Positions 44,369-54,811 of a stretch of 64,000 nt of DNA are shown piece by piece (the stretch's first letter is position 1; every line of letters starts with the position of its first letter). Under the pieces are notes generated by a model. That model did no database searches. It was given only the letters and a program-made list of their open reading frames with translations, and was not told where the DNA came from. Made by a program: the position numbers and the translations under genes. The DNA comes from Francisella salimarina. Lineage in GTDB: Bacteria; Pseudomonadota; Gammaproteobacteria; Francisellales; Francisellaceae. The DNA lies in contig NZ_VOJA01000003.1 in the NCBI RefSeq assembly GCF_007923265.1, forward strand, positions 581,995 to 645,994, in the 5' to 3' direction.

Positions 44369-45829
44369 TTAACCCTTTTGTTCATCTAATCGACCAACTA
44401 GAGATAAAGTAACATCAGCACCTTGATATTTAAAGTGTGGTCTCACTAGAATCTTCACAGTATACCAACCAGCATTACCAGGAACATCACTAACTGTTAC
44501 TTTAGCTTCTCTTAGTGGCTTTCTACTACGAATTTCTGCAGTAGGATTATCTTGATTTGCAACATATTGAGATAACCATTCATTTAACTCTCTAGAAAGA
44601 TCTGTAGCATCTTTCCAACTACCTAGCTGTTCTCTTTGCATTACTTTAATGTAGTGAGCTATTCTAGATATGACAAACATATATGGTAGTTGTGTGCCTA
44701 ATCTATAGTTTAGTTCCGCAGCTTTACCTTCTTCAGAGATCCCAAAAGTTTTAACTTTCTGAACTGAGTTTGCAGAGAAGAAAGCAGCATTATCACTACC
44801 TTTTCTATACGCTAAAGGAATAAAACCAAACTCTGACAATTCATATTCCGTACGATCAGAAATAAGAGTCTCTGTAGGAATCTTTGTTTCTATATCACCC
44901 ATAGATTCGAAATTATGTATTGGAAGATCTTCTACCGCACCTCCACTTGTCGGACCAATAATATTTGGTGACCAGCGATACTTAGCAAAACTTTCTGTAA
45001 TTCTACTAGCAAATGCAAAAGCTGTATTACCCCAGCTATAGTCATTATGTTCTTTAACTGTTTCTTTATAGTTAAAAGATTTTATAGGTCTTTCTTCAGG
45101 ATCATACGGTTCTCTCAATAAAAACTTCGGCATTGTTAAGCCTACATACTTAGAGTCTTCAGTGTCTCTAAATGCATTCCACTTAATATATGCTTTCTGC
45201 TCAAATAACGATGTCAAATCTTTTATTGTTGATAACTCAGTAATATCATTTATACCAAACATTTTTGGTGAAACCGCTGCTATAAAAGGTGCATGTGATA
45301 TAGAACCTACAGCAGCAGCATTCTGCAACAGCTTCACATCAGGAGTTGAATGTGAAAAATCATAATTAGCTATGATAGCCCCATATGGTTCACCACCAAA
45401 TTGACCATATTCTTGAGTATATACTTTCTTATAAAATCCAGATTCGCTTATTTCAGCAGCATCTTCAAAATCGTCCATCAAATCTTGTTTTGAAAGGTTC
45501 ATTAACTCAACACGAGTATTCTCTCTAAAATCAGTTCTATTGACTGTGAAATGTAAACCTCTCCAAGCAGATTCTAACTGTTGAAATTTTTCATTATGGA
45601 CAATCTGATCAACTTGTTTGCTTAATTTTTCATCTATCTCCGCTATGAACTTATCAATTAATGAACGATCGATTTTTTCTTCCGCATCTTGATGTTTAAC
45701 TATCTCACCTAGTAATGCCGTTAAACCCAATTTTGTTTCATCTATCTGTTCGCTATTGCTCTCATCATAAGAAACATCTTCTAATAAACTCTCTAACAAA
45801 GAACCTTCATGGCTATGTTGTGTAGACAT
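44369..45829 (-). CDS. tssC: T6SS contractile sheath large subunit TssC
   Basis: A 486-residue sheath protein of the normal length. The family blocks are clear: NEKFQQLESAWRGLHFTVNR near residue 80, EPYGAIIANYDFSH near 146, AAAVGSISHAPFIAAVSPKMF, YRWSPNIIGPTSGGAVEDLP and RIAHYIKVMQREQLGSW near 395. It forms the sheath with TssB around Hcp. An AGGAGA site precedes the ATG, and tssB is 32 bp upstream. Confidence 0.97.
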   Translation of the reverse strand: MSTQHSHEGSLLESLLEDVSYDESNSEQIDETKLGLTALLGEIVKHQDAEEKIDRSLIDKFIAEIDEKLSKQVDQIVHNEKFQQLESAWRGLHFTVNRTDFRENTRVELMNLSKQDLMDDFEDAAEISESGFYKKVYTQEYGQFGGEPYGAIIANYDFSHSTPDVKLLQNAAAVGSISHAPFIAAVSPKMFGINDITELSTIKDLTSLFEQKAYIKWNAFRDTEDSKYVGLTMPKFLLREPYDPEERPIKSFNYKETVKEHNDYSWGNTAFAFASRITESFAKYRWSPNIIGPTSGGAVEDLPIHNFESMGDIETKIPTETLISDRTEYELSEFGFIPLAYRKGSDNAAFFSANSVQKVKTFGISEEGKAAELNYRLGTQLPYMFVISRIAHYIKVMQREQLGSWKDATDLSRELNEWLSQYVANQDNPTAEIRSRKPLREAKVTVSDVPGNAGWYTVKILVRPHFKYQGADVTLSLVGRLDEQKG

Positions 45830-45861
45830 TATTCTATCTCTCCTTTAAAAACTATAAAATA

Positions 45862-46371
45862 TTACTTTTCAGTATTAGACTCTATTCCTAGTTCTTGACA
45901 TAATTTATCTAATGACTCTTTATCTTTAACTAAGCTTTGTAGATTTCTTCTGAATTTTGGCACATTACCAAGAGGGCTCTTAAGAGCAACTAGAGCTTCT
46001 CTCAACTGCTTCAATTTTTTTAATTCATCAACTTGCTCAACAATCGAGTCAGGATTAAAATCTTTTATAGAATCGAATTTAAGTTTAATACCAAGTTCTG
46101 AATCTTTTTCATCTTCATTTATTTTATTTTCAACAGCCATATCTAGTGATAAATTATAGCTCTTCATAACATCATCAAAATTTAACTTATTTATATTTAC
46201 AGCCTTTCTATCTTCTACAGGAGTATCATCCTCTTTTAAAGTAAAGTCACCAACAGCAAGAAGCTTTAGTGGAAGTTCTTTTTCTTCGACTTTATCACCA
46301 TGACTACGGTATTTGATATTTATTCTTTCTTTTGGTGCAACACTACCTTCTTTTGATATCCCTTTTGCCAT
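45862..46371 (-). CDS. tssB: T6SS contractile sheath small subunit TssB
   Basis: A 169-residue protein. It begins MAKGISKEGSVAPKERINI and has the TssB blocks LPLKLLAVGDFT, NINKLNFDDVMKSYNLSL, IKLKFDSIKDFNPDSIVEQV and LGNVPKFRRNLQSLV. This is the standard length. It pairs with TssC and belongs to the canonical rather than the IglA family, in line with the presence of ClpV. An AGGAG site precedes the ATG. Confidence 0.97.
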   Translation of the reverse strand: MAKGISKEGSVAPKERINIKYRSHGDKVEEKELPLKLLAVGDFTLKEDDTPVEDRKAVNINKLNFDDVMKSYNLSLDMAVENKINEDEKDSELGIKLKFDSIKDFNPDSIVEQVDELKKLKQLREALVALKSPLGNVPKFRRNLQSLVKDKESLDKLCQELGIESNTEK

Positions 46372-46445
46372 AAAACACTCCTTTCTAGTTAAAATTTATG
46401 TATATATAAATTTGATTATAAGTTAAATAATCATCTTCTAAAAGC

Positions 46446-48062
46446 TTAGAAACTAATTTTTTTCATTATCTCTTCTTTTCTTTTTATTAAAGATTGATCT
46501 GATGTGTCAACTATATATTCTTCGTACAGGTTATTTAAACTCCTGAAGACCTCTCTTAGTTCGATATTATTATCAATACATTGATCTACCAAAGAGTCAT
46601 CACAAACAAATTTTTCAATAACATTTATTTTAGAATAGTTACTTAAATGTGGATTATCACAAGCATATAACAAGAAACCCATTTTTAAATTCAAGAATTT
46701 GGATTTCTTTACATACTCTATAACTTTATTATATTGCATATCCACATCATAACATTCAATGTATTCCTCAAATTTTTCTCTAATAATAGATATATCATCT
46801 ACTAATTGAGTAAAAACCCAGTCGTAAATATACTCTGGAATACAAACTCTATCTTCATAAGATAACTCAAAAATATTTGGAATTTGGCTTATTAAAAAAG
46901 CTAATTCAGCAGAAATAAAATCACTGATTTTTTTAAATACTTTATCATTAGATTTCATGTACATATCATCTAGTATTTGTATCATATACATTTGTATATC
47001 CAACAAAAAAGGATTTTTTATAAATAACTTCTCTAACTCACCTAATTTTAAAATAGGATCCGAAATGCATAGTATTTGATTTAATTCTGCTAAATCAGGT
47101 GAAGTACTAGTTTCTATGGTTTCCTCATACAAATCATTATAATAAAGAGTATTCCACAAGATTTTTCTGGATTGGATTAGCAATGTAAATAAATCATCTT
47201 GATTATCTTTACAAAATGCTAACCTATCAAGTAATTCAGATCTAGCATACTCTTTAACACTAGTAAAATCGTCTATTGCTAACTCTTTAGAACTAAGGTC
47301 TTGCTCTTCTATTTCACTCTCAACATATTGTGTCTTGGCTAAATCTCTGTCTTCTTGCTCTTGTCTTTGCCTTTCTAAAGCCTCTTCTTGTTCTTGCTTT
47401 AGCTTTTCCTGTTCTTGTCTTTGCCTTTCTAAAGCCTCTTCTTGCTCTTGCTTTAGCCTTTCTTGCTCTTTTTGAGCTAATACAGTTTTTTGTTCTTGAA
47501 TTCTTTTTTCATTCTCTAAAGTCTTCTTTGCATTAAGAAACCAATCATAAATTTGTAATAATGCTAAATTGTCATCATCTGCATGAAACTCATTAAACCA
47601 ATTAATCACATCTTGTTTAGCTTGATCTACTCGATCTAAATCTTTTAATTGCAAATCTTGAGGATTTCTATCTCGATAATCTGCTATGAACTTTACCATC
47701 CATGTTATCAAGTTTATTCGAGATTTTTTCCTTTTCCCATATGGCATAATAGCATCTTTTTCTTGAGTCAAAATGTTAGAAAACATATATAAACCAGCAA
47801 GTAGTCCACCTACTTTATATTTCTGATATAGTGCTACTATTATATAAGTGATAATTTTAAGATGCTTACCTTGTGTAGTTAAAACCACCTTCCCATTTTC
47901 AATAATTAATTGCCAATCAGGTGTTTCAGGTACTACATTTTGTAACTTCTGTATCTCATTTTCAATAGCTTCAAATTCTTGACTATATTGAACCTCTGAT
48001 ATATCTAAAGGCTCAATACTATTTGTAACATCGACTATATAATTTTCTAAAAAACCTAACAT
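46446..48062 (-). CDS. tssA: T6SS cap protein TssA (ImpA_N family)
   Basis: A 538-residue protein. The N-terminal ImpA domain is visible at about residues 40-160 (PDWQLIIENGKVVLTTQGKH; TYIIVALYQKYKVGGLLAGLYM; PYGKRKKSRINLITWM). Residues about 200-240 form a charged coiled coil built from two 18-residue repeats (KLKQEQEEALERQRQEQE), and a helical C-terminal domain follows. TssA primes baseplate and tail assembly and can cap the growing sheath. It lies 9 bp after the second tssM and 74 bp before tssB. Confidence 0.85.
   Translation of the reverse strand: MLGFLENYIVDVTNSIEPLDISEVQYSQEFEAIENEIQKLQNVVPETPDWQLIIENGKVVLTTQGKHLKIITYIIVALYQKYKVGGLLAGLYMFSNILTQEKDAIMPYGKRKKSRINLITWMVKFIADYRDRNPQDLQLKDLDRVDQAKQDVINWFNEFHADDDNLALLQIYDWFLNAKKTLENEKRIQEQKTVLAQKEQERLKQEQEEALERQRQEQEKLKQEQEEALERQRQEQEDRDLAKTQYVESEIEEQDLSSKELAIDDFTSVKEYARSELLDRLAFCKDNQDDLFTLLIQSRKILWNTLYYNDLYEETIETSTSPDLAELNQILCISDPILKLGELEKLFIKNPFLLDIQMYMIQILDDMYMKSNDKVFKKISDFISAELAFLISQIPNIFELSYEDRVCIPEYIYDWVFTQLVDDISIIREKFEEYIECYDVDMQYNKVIEYVKKSKFLNLKMGFLLYACDNPHLSNYSKINVIEKFVCDDSLVDQCIDNNIELREVFRSLNNLYEEYIVDTSDQSLIKRKEEIMKKISF
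47352..47459. repeat. 54-bp tandem repeat inside tssA
   Basis: Two head-to-tail 54-bp units differ at only a few positions and encode the 18-residue coiled-coil repeat of TssA. The unit length is a multiple of three, so slippage would lengthen or shorten the coil without breaking the frame. Confidence 0.8.
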
Positions 48063-48071
48063 TTTTCTCTC

Positions 48072-51000
48072 TTAAAACTTACATTGTAAATTTTCTAAGC
48101 TTCCTAAACTATTTATACTACCTTTACCTTTTGTAGATATTTTATATGTTGCGAAACTCTTATTAAACTTGATAGTATAAGTATCATCTTTTTGATTATA
48201 TTCAAAATGCGATAAGAAGTTTATCAATCCCCAAGGTCCAGTATAAACATTTTTGACATCTTCTTTATTTTTATAATGCCATATTATTTGTACTGTACCA
48301 CTAGTACTACTATCTTTTGCTGGCCAATAAAAATCTTGCTGATATTGAGGACCATTGAAATAACCATATTTTTTATTATCATATATAATATCGACTCCAG
48401 ATAAGTCACTTGAAAGGAGTACTGGCGTTAGTCCAACTGTCATATTTAACTTATCTTCTGACGAATTAGTATTGTTATTTTTTGTTAACGCATTTAGCTG
48501 TGAAATCACATTAATTTGTTTAAATAAATGCTTATCAAAAGGAAACTTAACATTATTAATTTCTTTAATGGTTAACAAACCAGATTTATCTTTTATAGCA
48601 AATGGTAAAACATTATTATTTATATAATTCATCAAATCACTAGACTTAGACATAAGCTGTTTATATTCATTTAGACCTAACTCATCTTTTGAATTTGCAA
48701 AAGGATAATTTGATGCTAAATTACTAGAGCAAAACTGTGAAAGTTCATTATTCCATAAATCCGTATCATAGATAGCACCAGCATCAAACATACTATAAGT
48801 GAAACTACTCAAATAGCTATCAACTAAGAATGTCATTGATGTAGGTAACTCTTTAACCATTTCCTTAAGTCCTATTAAAGAATCTTGTTTGTTTGTAGCT
48901 ATTAATTCAGATACAACAAAAGCTTGTTCTTGATTCGTACTTGAATTGCTGCTCATTATCATAACTAACTTTTCGAGTAAACTAATCTTTTCGTTAAGCT
49001 GATCAACTCTATATCTATTATTAACAAAGTTAGCCAGAGAAGATATCATTTTCTTATCGCTACCATTTGTTGATGAAACCACATCTGAAGTTAAGTTAGT
49101 TTTCAACTGGGTAAATATTTGATCAAAAACAGATATATAGCTATTATTTCTACTATCATTATACTTTTGCTGGAAATTTGTCTTCCTGAATTTGATACTT
49201 TTCAAGGCGTCAACCCATACACTCGCATAATCATTCCAGTAAAGATCAAATATTTTTGATTTTGCTTTTGTCGCATCAAATTTGGATTTTTGATCTATTG
49301 AATCAAAAACCCACTGGTCTTTCTCAGCTATTTCTAGTTCTTTAACTAAGTTTTCTTTTGAATAATTCTGCCATCCATCTACAGTATAAACATAATTAAT
49401 ACTTATAGGTTTTTCAAATAAATTCACATACTGTAGACCGCCTATTATTACAGGCCTATAGTTTGCTTTTTGCTCTATATTTTTTTGTTTAAACTGTTCA
49501 TAAGCTCTATAAACATAAATATCACCACCCAACACATTCTTTGCTTTTTCTATCAAAGAGTTATCTAGTTTACTATGTAGAGCATCTGATGGTAGTAAAA
49601 GTAAATCATCTAAATAAACCTCTAGTGAATTTAACGTCTCACTATCATTATCATATAAGTTTTTCCAGTAACTATCTAAATTATCTTTTATAAATTTAGT
49701 ATTCATATGTTGTGTTTTATCAAACATCACATACATCATTAACCAGTTATATAAAGTTTGCATTTTTTGAGCTTTATCAACAGTCTCATTATCACCAGTA
49801 TTTGAGATTTTATCCATTAAAGATTGAATATTATTCTTGATTTCTTGTAAAATGTATGGCCTAAATACTTCTTTCAACTCTATATTATACTGCTCATTTA
49901 ATGCCTTGTCTGTTAGCGTAGGAAAACTAAAACCAAAATGATGCCAGCTTGCAAATTTTGTATTTCTTAGTTTTGCTAAATATTCTAACTTTTGCATACG
50001 TTCCCAATAGCTTGGAGTATATAAAGGGGCTCCTATTATAGGCTGTAAAGTATTATTGGTATGTTTAACTTCTGCTAAATAGTATGATGCTTGTGTATAT
50101 CCTGTTATCCAAGACAATACCAAGCCAACAGCAGTAATACCTGAAATAGAATAAACATAGTTTTTATGTTTTGATAGAAAGTGGACAGTATTATCAATAA
50201 ATGTTGCTTTTCTACCCTCTTTTAATATGACATCTTTCATTATATTTTTTAAGAAATAGATATCAGATCTAGCTTTATCAAAATGATGTATTTTATTTGT
50301 ACTAACCGCAGTAAAATAAACACCTCTCAAATATAAACTCTTTGTGTAGTTATTTTCATATACAGCATCTGCTAATAAAGAGTTTAACTTTTCACATAGA
50401 TATGTAAAGTATCTGACAAAATAAAATGCTCTATCATTATCTATATTTGAATTTTTCTTTCTAATACTAGAGAAAACATTTTCATTGATATTATTAATTA
50501 TATTATTAAACTGATCATCAAGCCAATCAAGTGGTTCTGAAGTATTTGAAGATGGTAATGTTACTCCTAAAATATTATTTGTAACATCAAAACTTTTAGG
50601 ATCGAAGTATTCTACAAATCCAGGTACTTTATCCATATTAGTTAAAAATATATATATAGGAATATTCCTAATACCACTGTTATATATCTTTTTTAAAATA
50701 ATTTTATATTTATTAAAATCTCTTTCTAATTCATTAGGTGTCTCAGTAATGAGACGCTCAGCATTTATATTTAAAATTAATCCATCTAATGGCTTAAGAC
50801 GACGATTTCTTTTGATTAAGTCTATAACACTATCAAATAGACTTGTTTCCTCGACTCTAGAAACTTCTGTTAGTTTAGAATTTATATCTATGAAAGTTAC
50901 ATCTGGTGAACTATACCAATCGAAAGTTGGCTTATTTGATTTTGCGCTAGTTTCACTGTATTTTGAATTAAAATGTATATTGCAGTTTTTAACTATAGTG

Positions 51001-51356
51001 GTTTTTCCACTATCAGATAATCCAAGTGTCAGAAACCATGGTGATTTGTATAATCCTCGCCCTCTAAAAAATTTAATATTTTTTGTCTGTAAATAAATAA
51101 GTTCTCTTAAGGCTTCTGAGAACTTAGATAAATAACCATTATATTCTTGATCTGCAATATTAAAATTAATTTTATAATCTTTATGTGCTTTAATTACATA
51201 AAAAGTAATAAAGTATATACAGGTCAAAAATAATTTAACTACCTCACTAGCAAAAAGATCGTAGCTAGATAATTTAAAAAAAGGTAATAATATCCATATA
51301 ATAATTAAAGCACTAGCATGGCTTATTATCGTTTTTGAAACTAAATCTCGCTTCAT
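48072..51356 (-). CDS. tssM: T6SS membrane-complex protein TssM, P-loop copy
   Basis: A 1,094-residue IcmF/TssM. Membrane segments lie near residues 9-27 and 38-55, and a third near 405-425. The cytoplasmic domain after helix 2 has Walker A GLSDSGKT at 112-119, a degenerate Walker B-like VTFIDINS and a TNMDKVPGF motif (G4-like). The periplasmic part (residues 430-1094) ends with the TssM C-terminal block GPQYQQDFYWPAKDS and GPWGLINFLSHF. It forms the transenvelope channel with TssL and TssJ. Its ATG overlaps the TGA of the preceding TssM gene by 4 bp. Confidence 0.92.
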   Translation of the reverse strand: MKRDLVSKTIISHASALIIIWILLPFFKLSSYDLFASEVVKLFLTCIYFITFYVIKAHKDYKINFNIADQEYNGYLSKFSEALRELIYLQTKNIKFFRGRGLYKSPWFLTLGLSDSGKTTIVKNCNIHFNSKYSETSAKSNKPTFDWYSSPDVTFIDINSKLTEVSRVEETSLFDSVIDLIKRNRRLKPLDGLILNINAERLITETPNELERDFNKYKIILKKIYNSGIRNIPIYIFLTNMDKVPGFVEYFDPKSFDVTNNILGVTLPSSNTSEPLDWLDDQFNNIINNINENVFSSIRKKNSNIDNDRAFYFVRYFTYLCEKLNSLLADAVYENNYTKSLYLRGVYFTAVSTNKIHHFDKARSDIYFLKNIMKDVILKEGRKATFIDNTVHFLSKHKNYVYSISGITAVGLVLSWITGYTQASYYLAEVKHTNNTLQPIIGAPLYTPSYWERMQKLEYLAKLRNTKFASWHHFGFSFPTLTDKALNEQYNIELKEVFRPYILQEIKNNIQSLMDKISNTGDNETVDKAQKMQTLYNWLMMYVMFDKTQHMNTKFIKDNLDSYWKNLYDNDSETLNSLEVYLDDLLLLPSDALHSKLDNSLIEKAKNVLGGDIYVYRAYEQFKQKNIEQKANYRPVIIGGLQYVNLFEKPISINYVYTVDGWQNYSKENLVKELEIAEKDQWVFDSIDQKSKFDATKAKSKIFDLYWNDYASVWVDALKSIKFRKTNFQQKYNDSRNNSYISVFDQIFTQLKTNLTSDVVSSTNGSDKKMISSLANFVNNRYRVDQLNEKISLLEKLVMIMSSNSSTNQEQAFVVSELIATNKQDSLIGLKEMVKELPTSMTFLVDSYLSSFTYSMFDAGAIYDTDLWNNELSQFCSSNLASNYPFANSKDELGLNEYKQLMSKSSDLMNYINNNVLPFAIKDKSGLLTIKEINNVKFPFDKHLFKQINVISQLNALTKNNNTNSSEDKLNMTVGLTPVLLSSDLSGVDIIYDNKKYGYFNGPQYQQDFYWPAKDSSTSGTVQIIWHYKNKEDVKNVYTGPWGLINFLSHFEYNQKDDTYTIKFNKSFATYKISTKGKGSINSLGSLENLQCKF

Positions 51357-54300
51357 TTATTTACCTCATTAGAGTTATCAATGTTATCAAACACATGTAG
51401 CTTTTTAAAAGTTTCAAAACTAAACTTGTCATCTAAGCTACTGGTTTTTAATATGTATTCTGCTAAAACAGTTTTGTCATTATAGATTTTAAATATATTA
51501 ACGCCTTTCTCATCATTGTAGCTAATATTACCTTTTTCCAAAAATTTAAATAGTCCCCATTCACCATCAAAATTTATCATATTTGTTTCATTATCTTTTG
51601 ATGTATAGCTTATCGTAACAGGAGACTTACTGACATTAGTAGTTGGCCAGTCAATAATAAAATCTTCTTGAGGCCCATTAGCGTAGCTATATGATTTATT
51701 TGCATAATTTATAGTCAGCACAGATAAATTTTTAGCCAAAAACTCAGGTGTTAAAAATAATTTAAAACCAACACCATCATTAGAGAAAAACATATTTTCT
51801 ATCATATTAAATGAATTAATCATTTCCAAAAAGTTCTTATCATAAGCAAATGGTTCGCCATAATATTTTTTCCAAACATAACCGTTAGAATTAGAGCTTT
51901 TCTCAATAAGTGATGACATATTTTCTTTTATGAACTTTTGCATGACACCGCCTTTTTTAAAGAACTCTATAAAAGACTTTGTTGAACTCTCTTTATGTGA
52001 TTCTAATTTTATTGGATATCTATCTTTTAGATAGCTATTGTAATATGTTAATGGCCCTTTCTGCCAACGCATATTTATTTCTTTTATTGCCATATCATTT
52101 AAGACTCTCGTTGTAATATTTACAAGTTGAGATGTCCATTTTTTTACAGGCTGTGGAGCATTATTGCCCATCTCCCATAAACTTGCAAGATTTTTAAATA
52201 TAGCCGAATCCTTTTTGTTTTGCACTAATAAAAATGCATCTAAATCAGGCTGACTAGATAATGATATTACCACAAGAGAATTGCGAATATCTCCCAACTC
52301 ACCTGCTATCATAGATATGGTTCCTGAGCCTTTAGATGAATCATTTTCACTAGCTTGAGATTTTTTATATTCAGCAAGAGACTTAATAAGTCCTCTATAA
52401 CTTGTAGTTACTATGTTTCTATTATTACCACTTAGTCCAACTTTACTAGATATATCTTCTACGCTTATAAAATTAGTATTTTGTGTAATCTTCTTAAGCA
52501 CTGCGATGATCGAATTATTTTCTACAGTTAAACTATTTAAAAGCTTTATAAGTGTGCTAATACTCGTAGTTCTTTGAATATTAATATCATCTAATGCCTT
52601 ATTCCATACTTCTAAATAATCATTCCAATATAAAATATCCATATTAGATTTTAAAGAAACTAAAGATAATCTATCAAAGCTATCTTCATCTGATAAAACC
52701 CACATACTTTTTGCAGCCTGTTTTAAATATTCAACCTGATTTTTAAGATAAATATCATAGTACCCTCTTTTGGTGTATAAAGCTGGCAATTTGACTACTT
52801 TATTATCAAATACCAGGCTTGTGTTTAAATCTCCCGAGTCTCCCAATAAAATATATTCATCATTATCTACTAGTGCCTTATCCTTCAACATTTGATATGC
52901 TAAAACATAAGTTGAGCTTGATCTTAAAATATTTCTAGCCTCAAATAATAAAGATTTGTTCAATTTAATAGTATCTGGAAAACCAGAAATAATAACTGCT
53001 TTTAACAACTCTTCTTTATCAGAAAGATCTTGTGCTGATATTTGTTGCTTTTTCCACATAGTATAAATATTTCTAGTGAAAGAAGTTTCATTAAAATGCT
53101 CTTTATTTACTAGCATTAAGTATGTTGCTAGCCATATATTCAAATGCTCAATTTGTTTTGAGTTAGCTGTATTATTTTTAGGTATATCATTTATCGCTTG
53201 TCTAAGTTGATTCTCAATATCACTTTGCAAATCTGGTATGAACTTAATTTGCACAAGCCTTTGATATATTTTTAATATATCGGTAATAAGAGTTCTATTA
53301 TAATATAGTCCATACAATGAAAGATTATGCTCATAGTTTATTTGTTTAGCAAATTCAATTGCAGCATTATTAGGTCCTATATTAGAGTGTAGCGCTTTAT
53401 TATATTTAGAGTCCACACTGTTAAATAAGTTTATATAAGATAAGGAGCTTTTAATCCAGATAAAAGACAATACAAAGCCACATGATAGTAAAGCAGCAGA
53501 TTTACTATAGTCTCTATATTTTAACTTTTTGATATAAGTAGTATTTTCACCAAAGTTATAAACTTCTTTTAAGATAATCTTTTTAAATATATTGTCTAAA
53601 AAATAAACCCTTTGGTCCATTGATTTTTTCACCTTACTCAAGGTTTGCATGCGCATAAAATCAAAGCATGTATCAGAATTTTTATAACTGACAAAATAAA
53701 AACCTCTAACTAATATTTTCTCTTGAATTTTGTTATCAAAGAATCTATCTAGACAAGATTCTATAGTATCCAAACAGAAAAGTACTTGCTTAGAAAAAGT
53801 AATTATATTAATTACTTTTTCCGTAGGTTGCGTATTATCACATTTAGTAATAATATTTTCATTTAGACTATCAAAAAACTCTTGAAACTTTTCTCTTATT
53901 CTTCTGAAGCTAATAGATTCACTCTCAGATAAAGTAACTCCTAAGGGGTCATATTTAAGCTTATCTGAAGCTACAGAAAAATAATCTTCAAATCCAGATA
54001 TAACCTCCATACCTGTAAAGGTAACATATACAGGTATTTTGATATGAAATTTCTTATTTATTTTTTCCAAATATTTTCTTAATTCAAAAATTTCTGTTTG
54101 GATTTTTTTCTGATACAACGATATAGCATCTTTTGACTCAAATATCTTATCTAAGCTAACAACATAAATGATACCATTAATCGGATAGTGCTTGTCCATT
54201 GCATAAATATGTTGAAATAATCCATAGAAGTTTTTGAGATTAAATAAAGCTATTAACGCTTTATCTACAGACATATTCCACGATAACTCTGAACTATTAA

Positions 54301-54787
54301 ACTTATCTACAACAGATATAGAATCATTTGTAACACTACTACTCTTAGAGGTATGTCTCATAAGAGCTTCTATACATTCTTTATTATTTCCAAGAATCGT
54401 ATATACCGGAGTATTAATCTTACTTATCTTTTTTCTTTTCTTTAATAATAAAGATAGTTTTTTTAACTCTTCTCTTACCTTATAACTTGTTAAATTAAGA
54501 GCTTTAGTTTTTTTATTCTTTCTTCTTGCGAGAAATACAACAAAAGATGAAAAGCTTAATAGATTTTTCTTATGTAATACATATATTAATATAACAACTA
54601 TAAGAAGTAATGTTGTGAATAGCTTAGCATTTGTTGATTTTAAAATAGAAAACCCAAATAATGAAATACCTGGGATAATTAACCAAATAAATAATATTAA
54701 AATACAAAATATAGCAAGAAATAAGAACCATCGAGTTCTTACAAACTTACTCAAAGCTAAAGGAACTTTTCTAAAAAGATTAGTCAT
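51353..54787 (-). CDS. tssM: T6SS TssM paralogue without a functional P-loop
   Basis: A 1,144-residue IcmF/TssM. Three membrane segments lie near residues 20-48, 55-72 and 435-455. Where the other copy has Walker A, this one has PVYTILGNNKECIE (127-140) and no GKT. Where the other has IDINS it has ALFNLKNF, and TNMDK is replaced by TGMEV. The periplasmic half and the C-terminal GPQEDFIIDWPTT and GEWGLFKFLEKG match TssM. It is upstream of the P-loop copy in the same operon with a 4-bp ATGA overlap. It probably arose by an old duplication and may form a mixed membrane complex. Confidence 0.9.
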   Translation of the reverse strand: MTNLFRKVPLALSKFVRTRWFLFLAIFCILILFIWLIIPGISLFGFSILKSTNAKLFTTLLLIVVILIYVLHKKNLLSFSSFVVFLARRKNKKTKALNLTSYKVREELKKLSLLLKKRKKISKINTPVYTILGNNKECIEALMRHTSKSSSVTNDSISVVDKFNSSELSWNMSVDKALIALFNLKNFYGLFQHIYAMDKHYPINGIIYVVSLDKIFESKDAISLYQKKIQTEIFELRKYLEKINKKFHIKIPVYVTFTGMEVISGFEDYFSVASDKLKYDPLGVTLSESESISFRRIREKFQEFFDSLNENIITKCDNTQPTEKVINIITFSKQVLFCLDTIESCLDRFFDNKIQEKILVRGFYFVSYKNSDTCFDFMRMQTLSKVKKSMDQRVYFLDNIFKKIILKEVYNFGENTTYIKKLKYRDYSKSAALLSCGFVLSFIWIKSSLSYINLFNSVDSKYNKALHSNIGPNNAAIEFAKQINYEHNLSLYGLYYNRTLITDILKIYQRLVQIKFIPDLQSDIENQLRQAINDIPKNNTANSKQIEHLNIWLATYLMLVNKEHFNETSFTRNIYTMWKKQQISAQDLSDKEELLKAVIISGFPDTIKLNKSLLFEARNILRSSSTYVLAYQMLKDKALVDNDEYILLGDSGDLNTSLVFDNKVVKLPALYTKRGYYDIYLKNQVEYLKQAAKSMWVLSDEDSFDRLSLVSLKSNMDILYWNDYLEVWNKALDDINIQRTTSISTLIKLLNSLTVENNSIIAVLKKITQNTNFISVEDISSKVGLSGNNRNIVTTSYRGLIKSLAEYKKSQASENDSSKGSGTISMIAGELGDIRNSLVVISLSSQPDLDAFLLVQNKKDSAIFKNLASLWEMGNNAPQPVKKWTSQLVNITTRVLNDMAIKEINMRWQKGPLTYYNSYLKDRYPIKLESHKESSTKSFIEFFKKGGVMQKFIKENMSSLIEKSSNSNGYVWKKYYGEPFAYDKNFLEMINSFNMIENMFFSNDGVGFKLFLTPEFLAKNLSVLTINYANKSYSYANGPQEDFIIDWPTTNVSKSPVTISYTSKDNETNMINFDGEWGLFKFLEKGNISYNDEKGVNIFKIYNDKTVLAEYILKTSSLDDKFSFETFKKLHVFDNIDNSNEVNK

Positions 54788-54811
54788 ATAGATCTATCTC
54801 CAAATGCCTTG

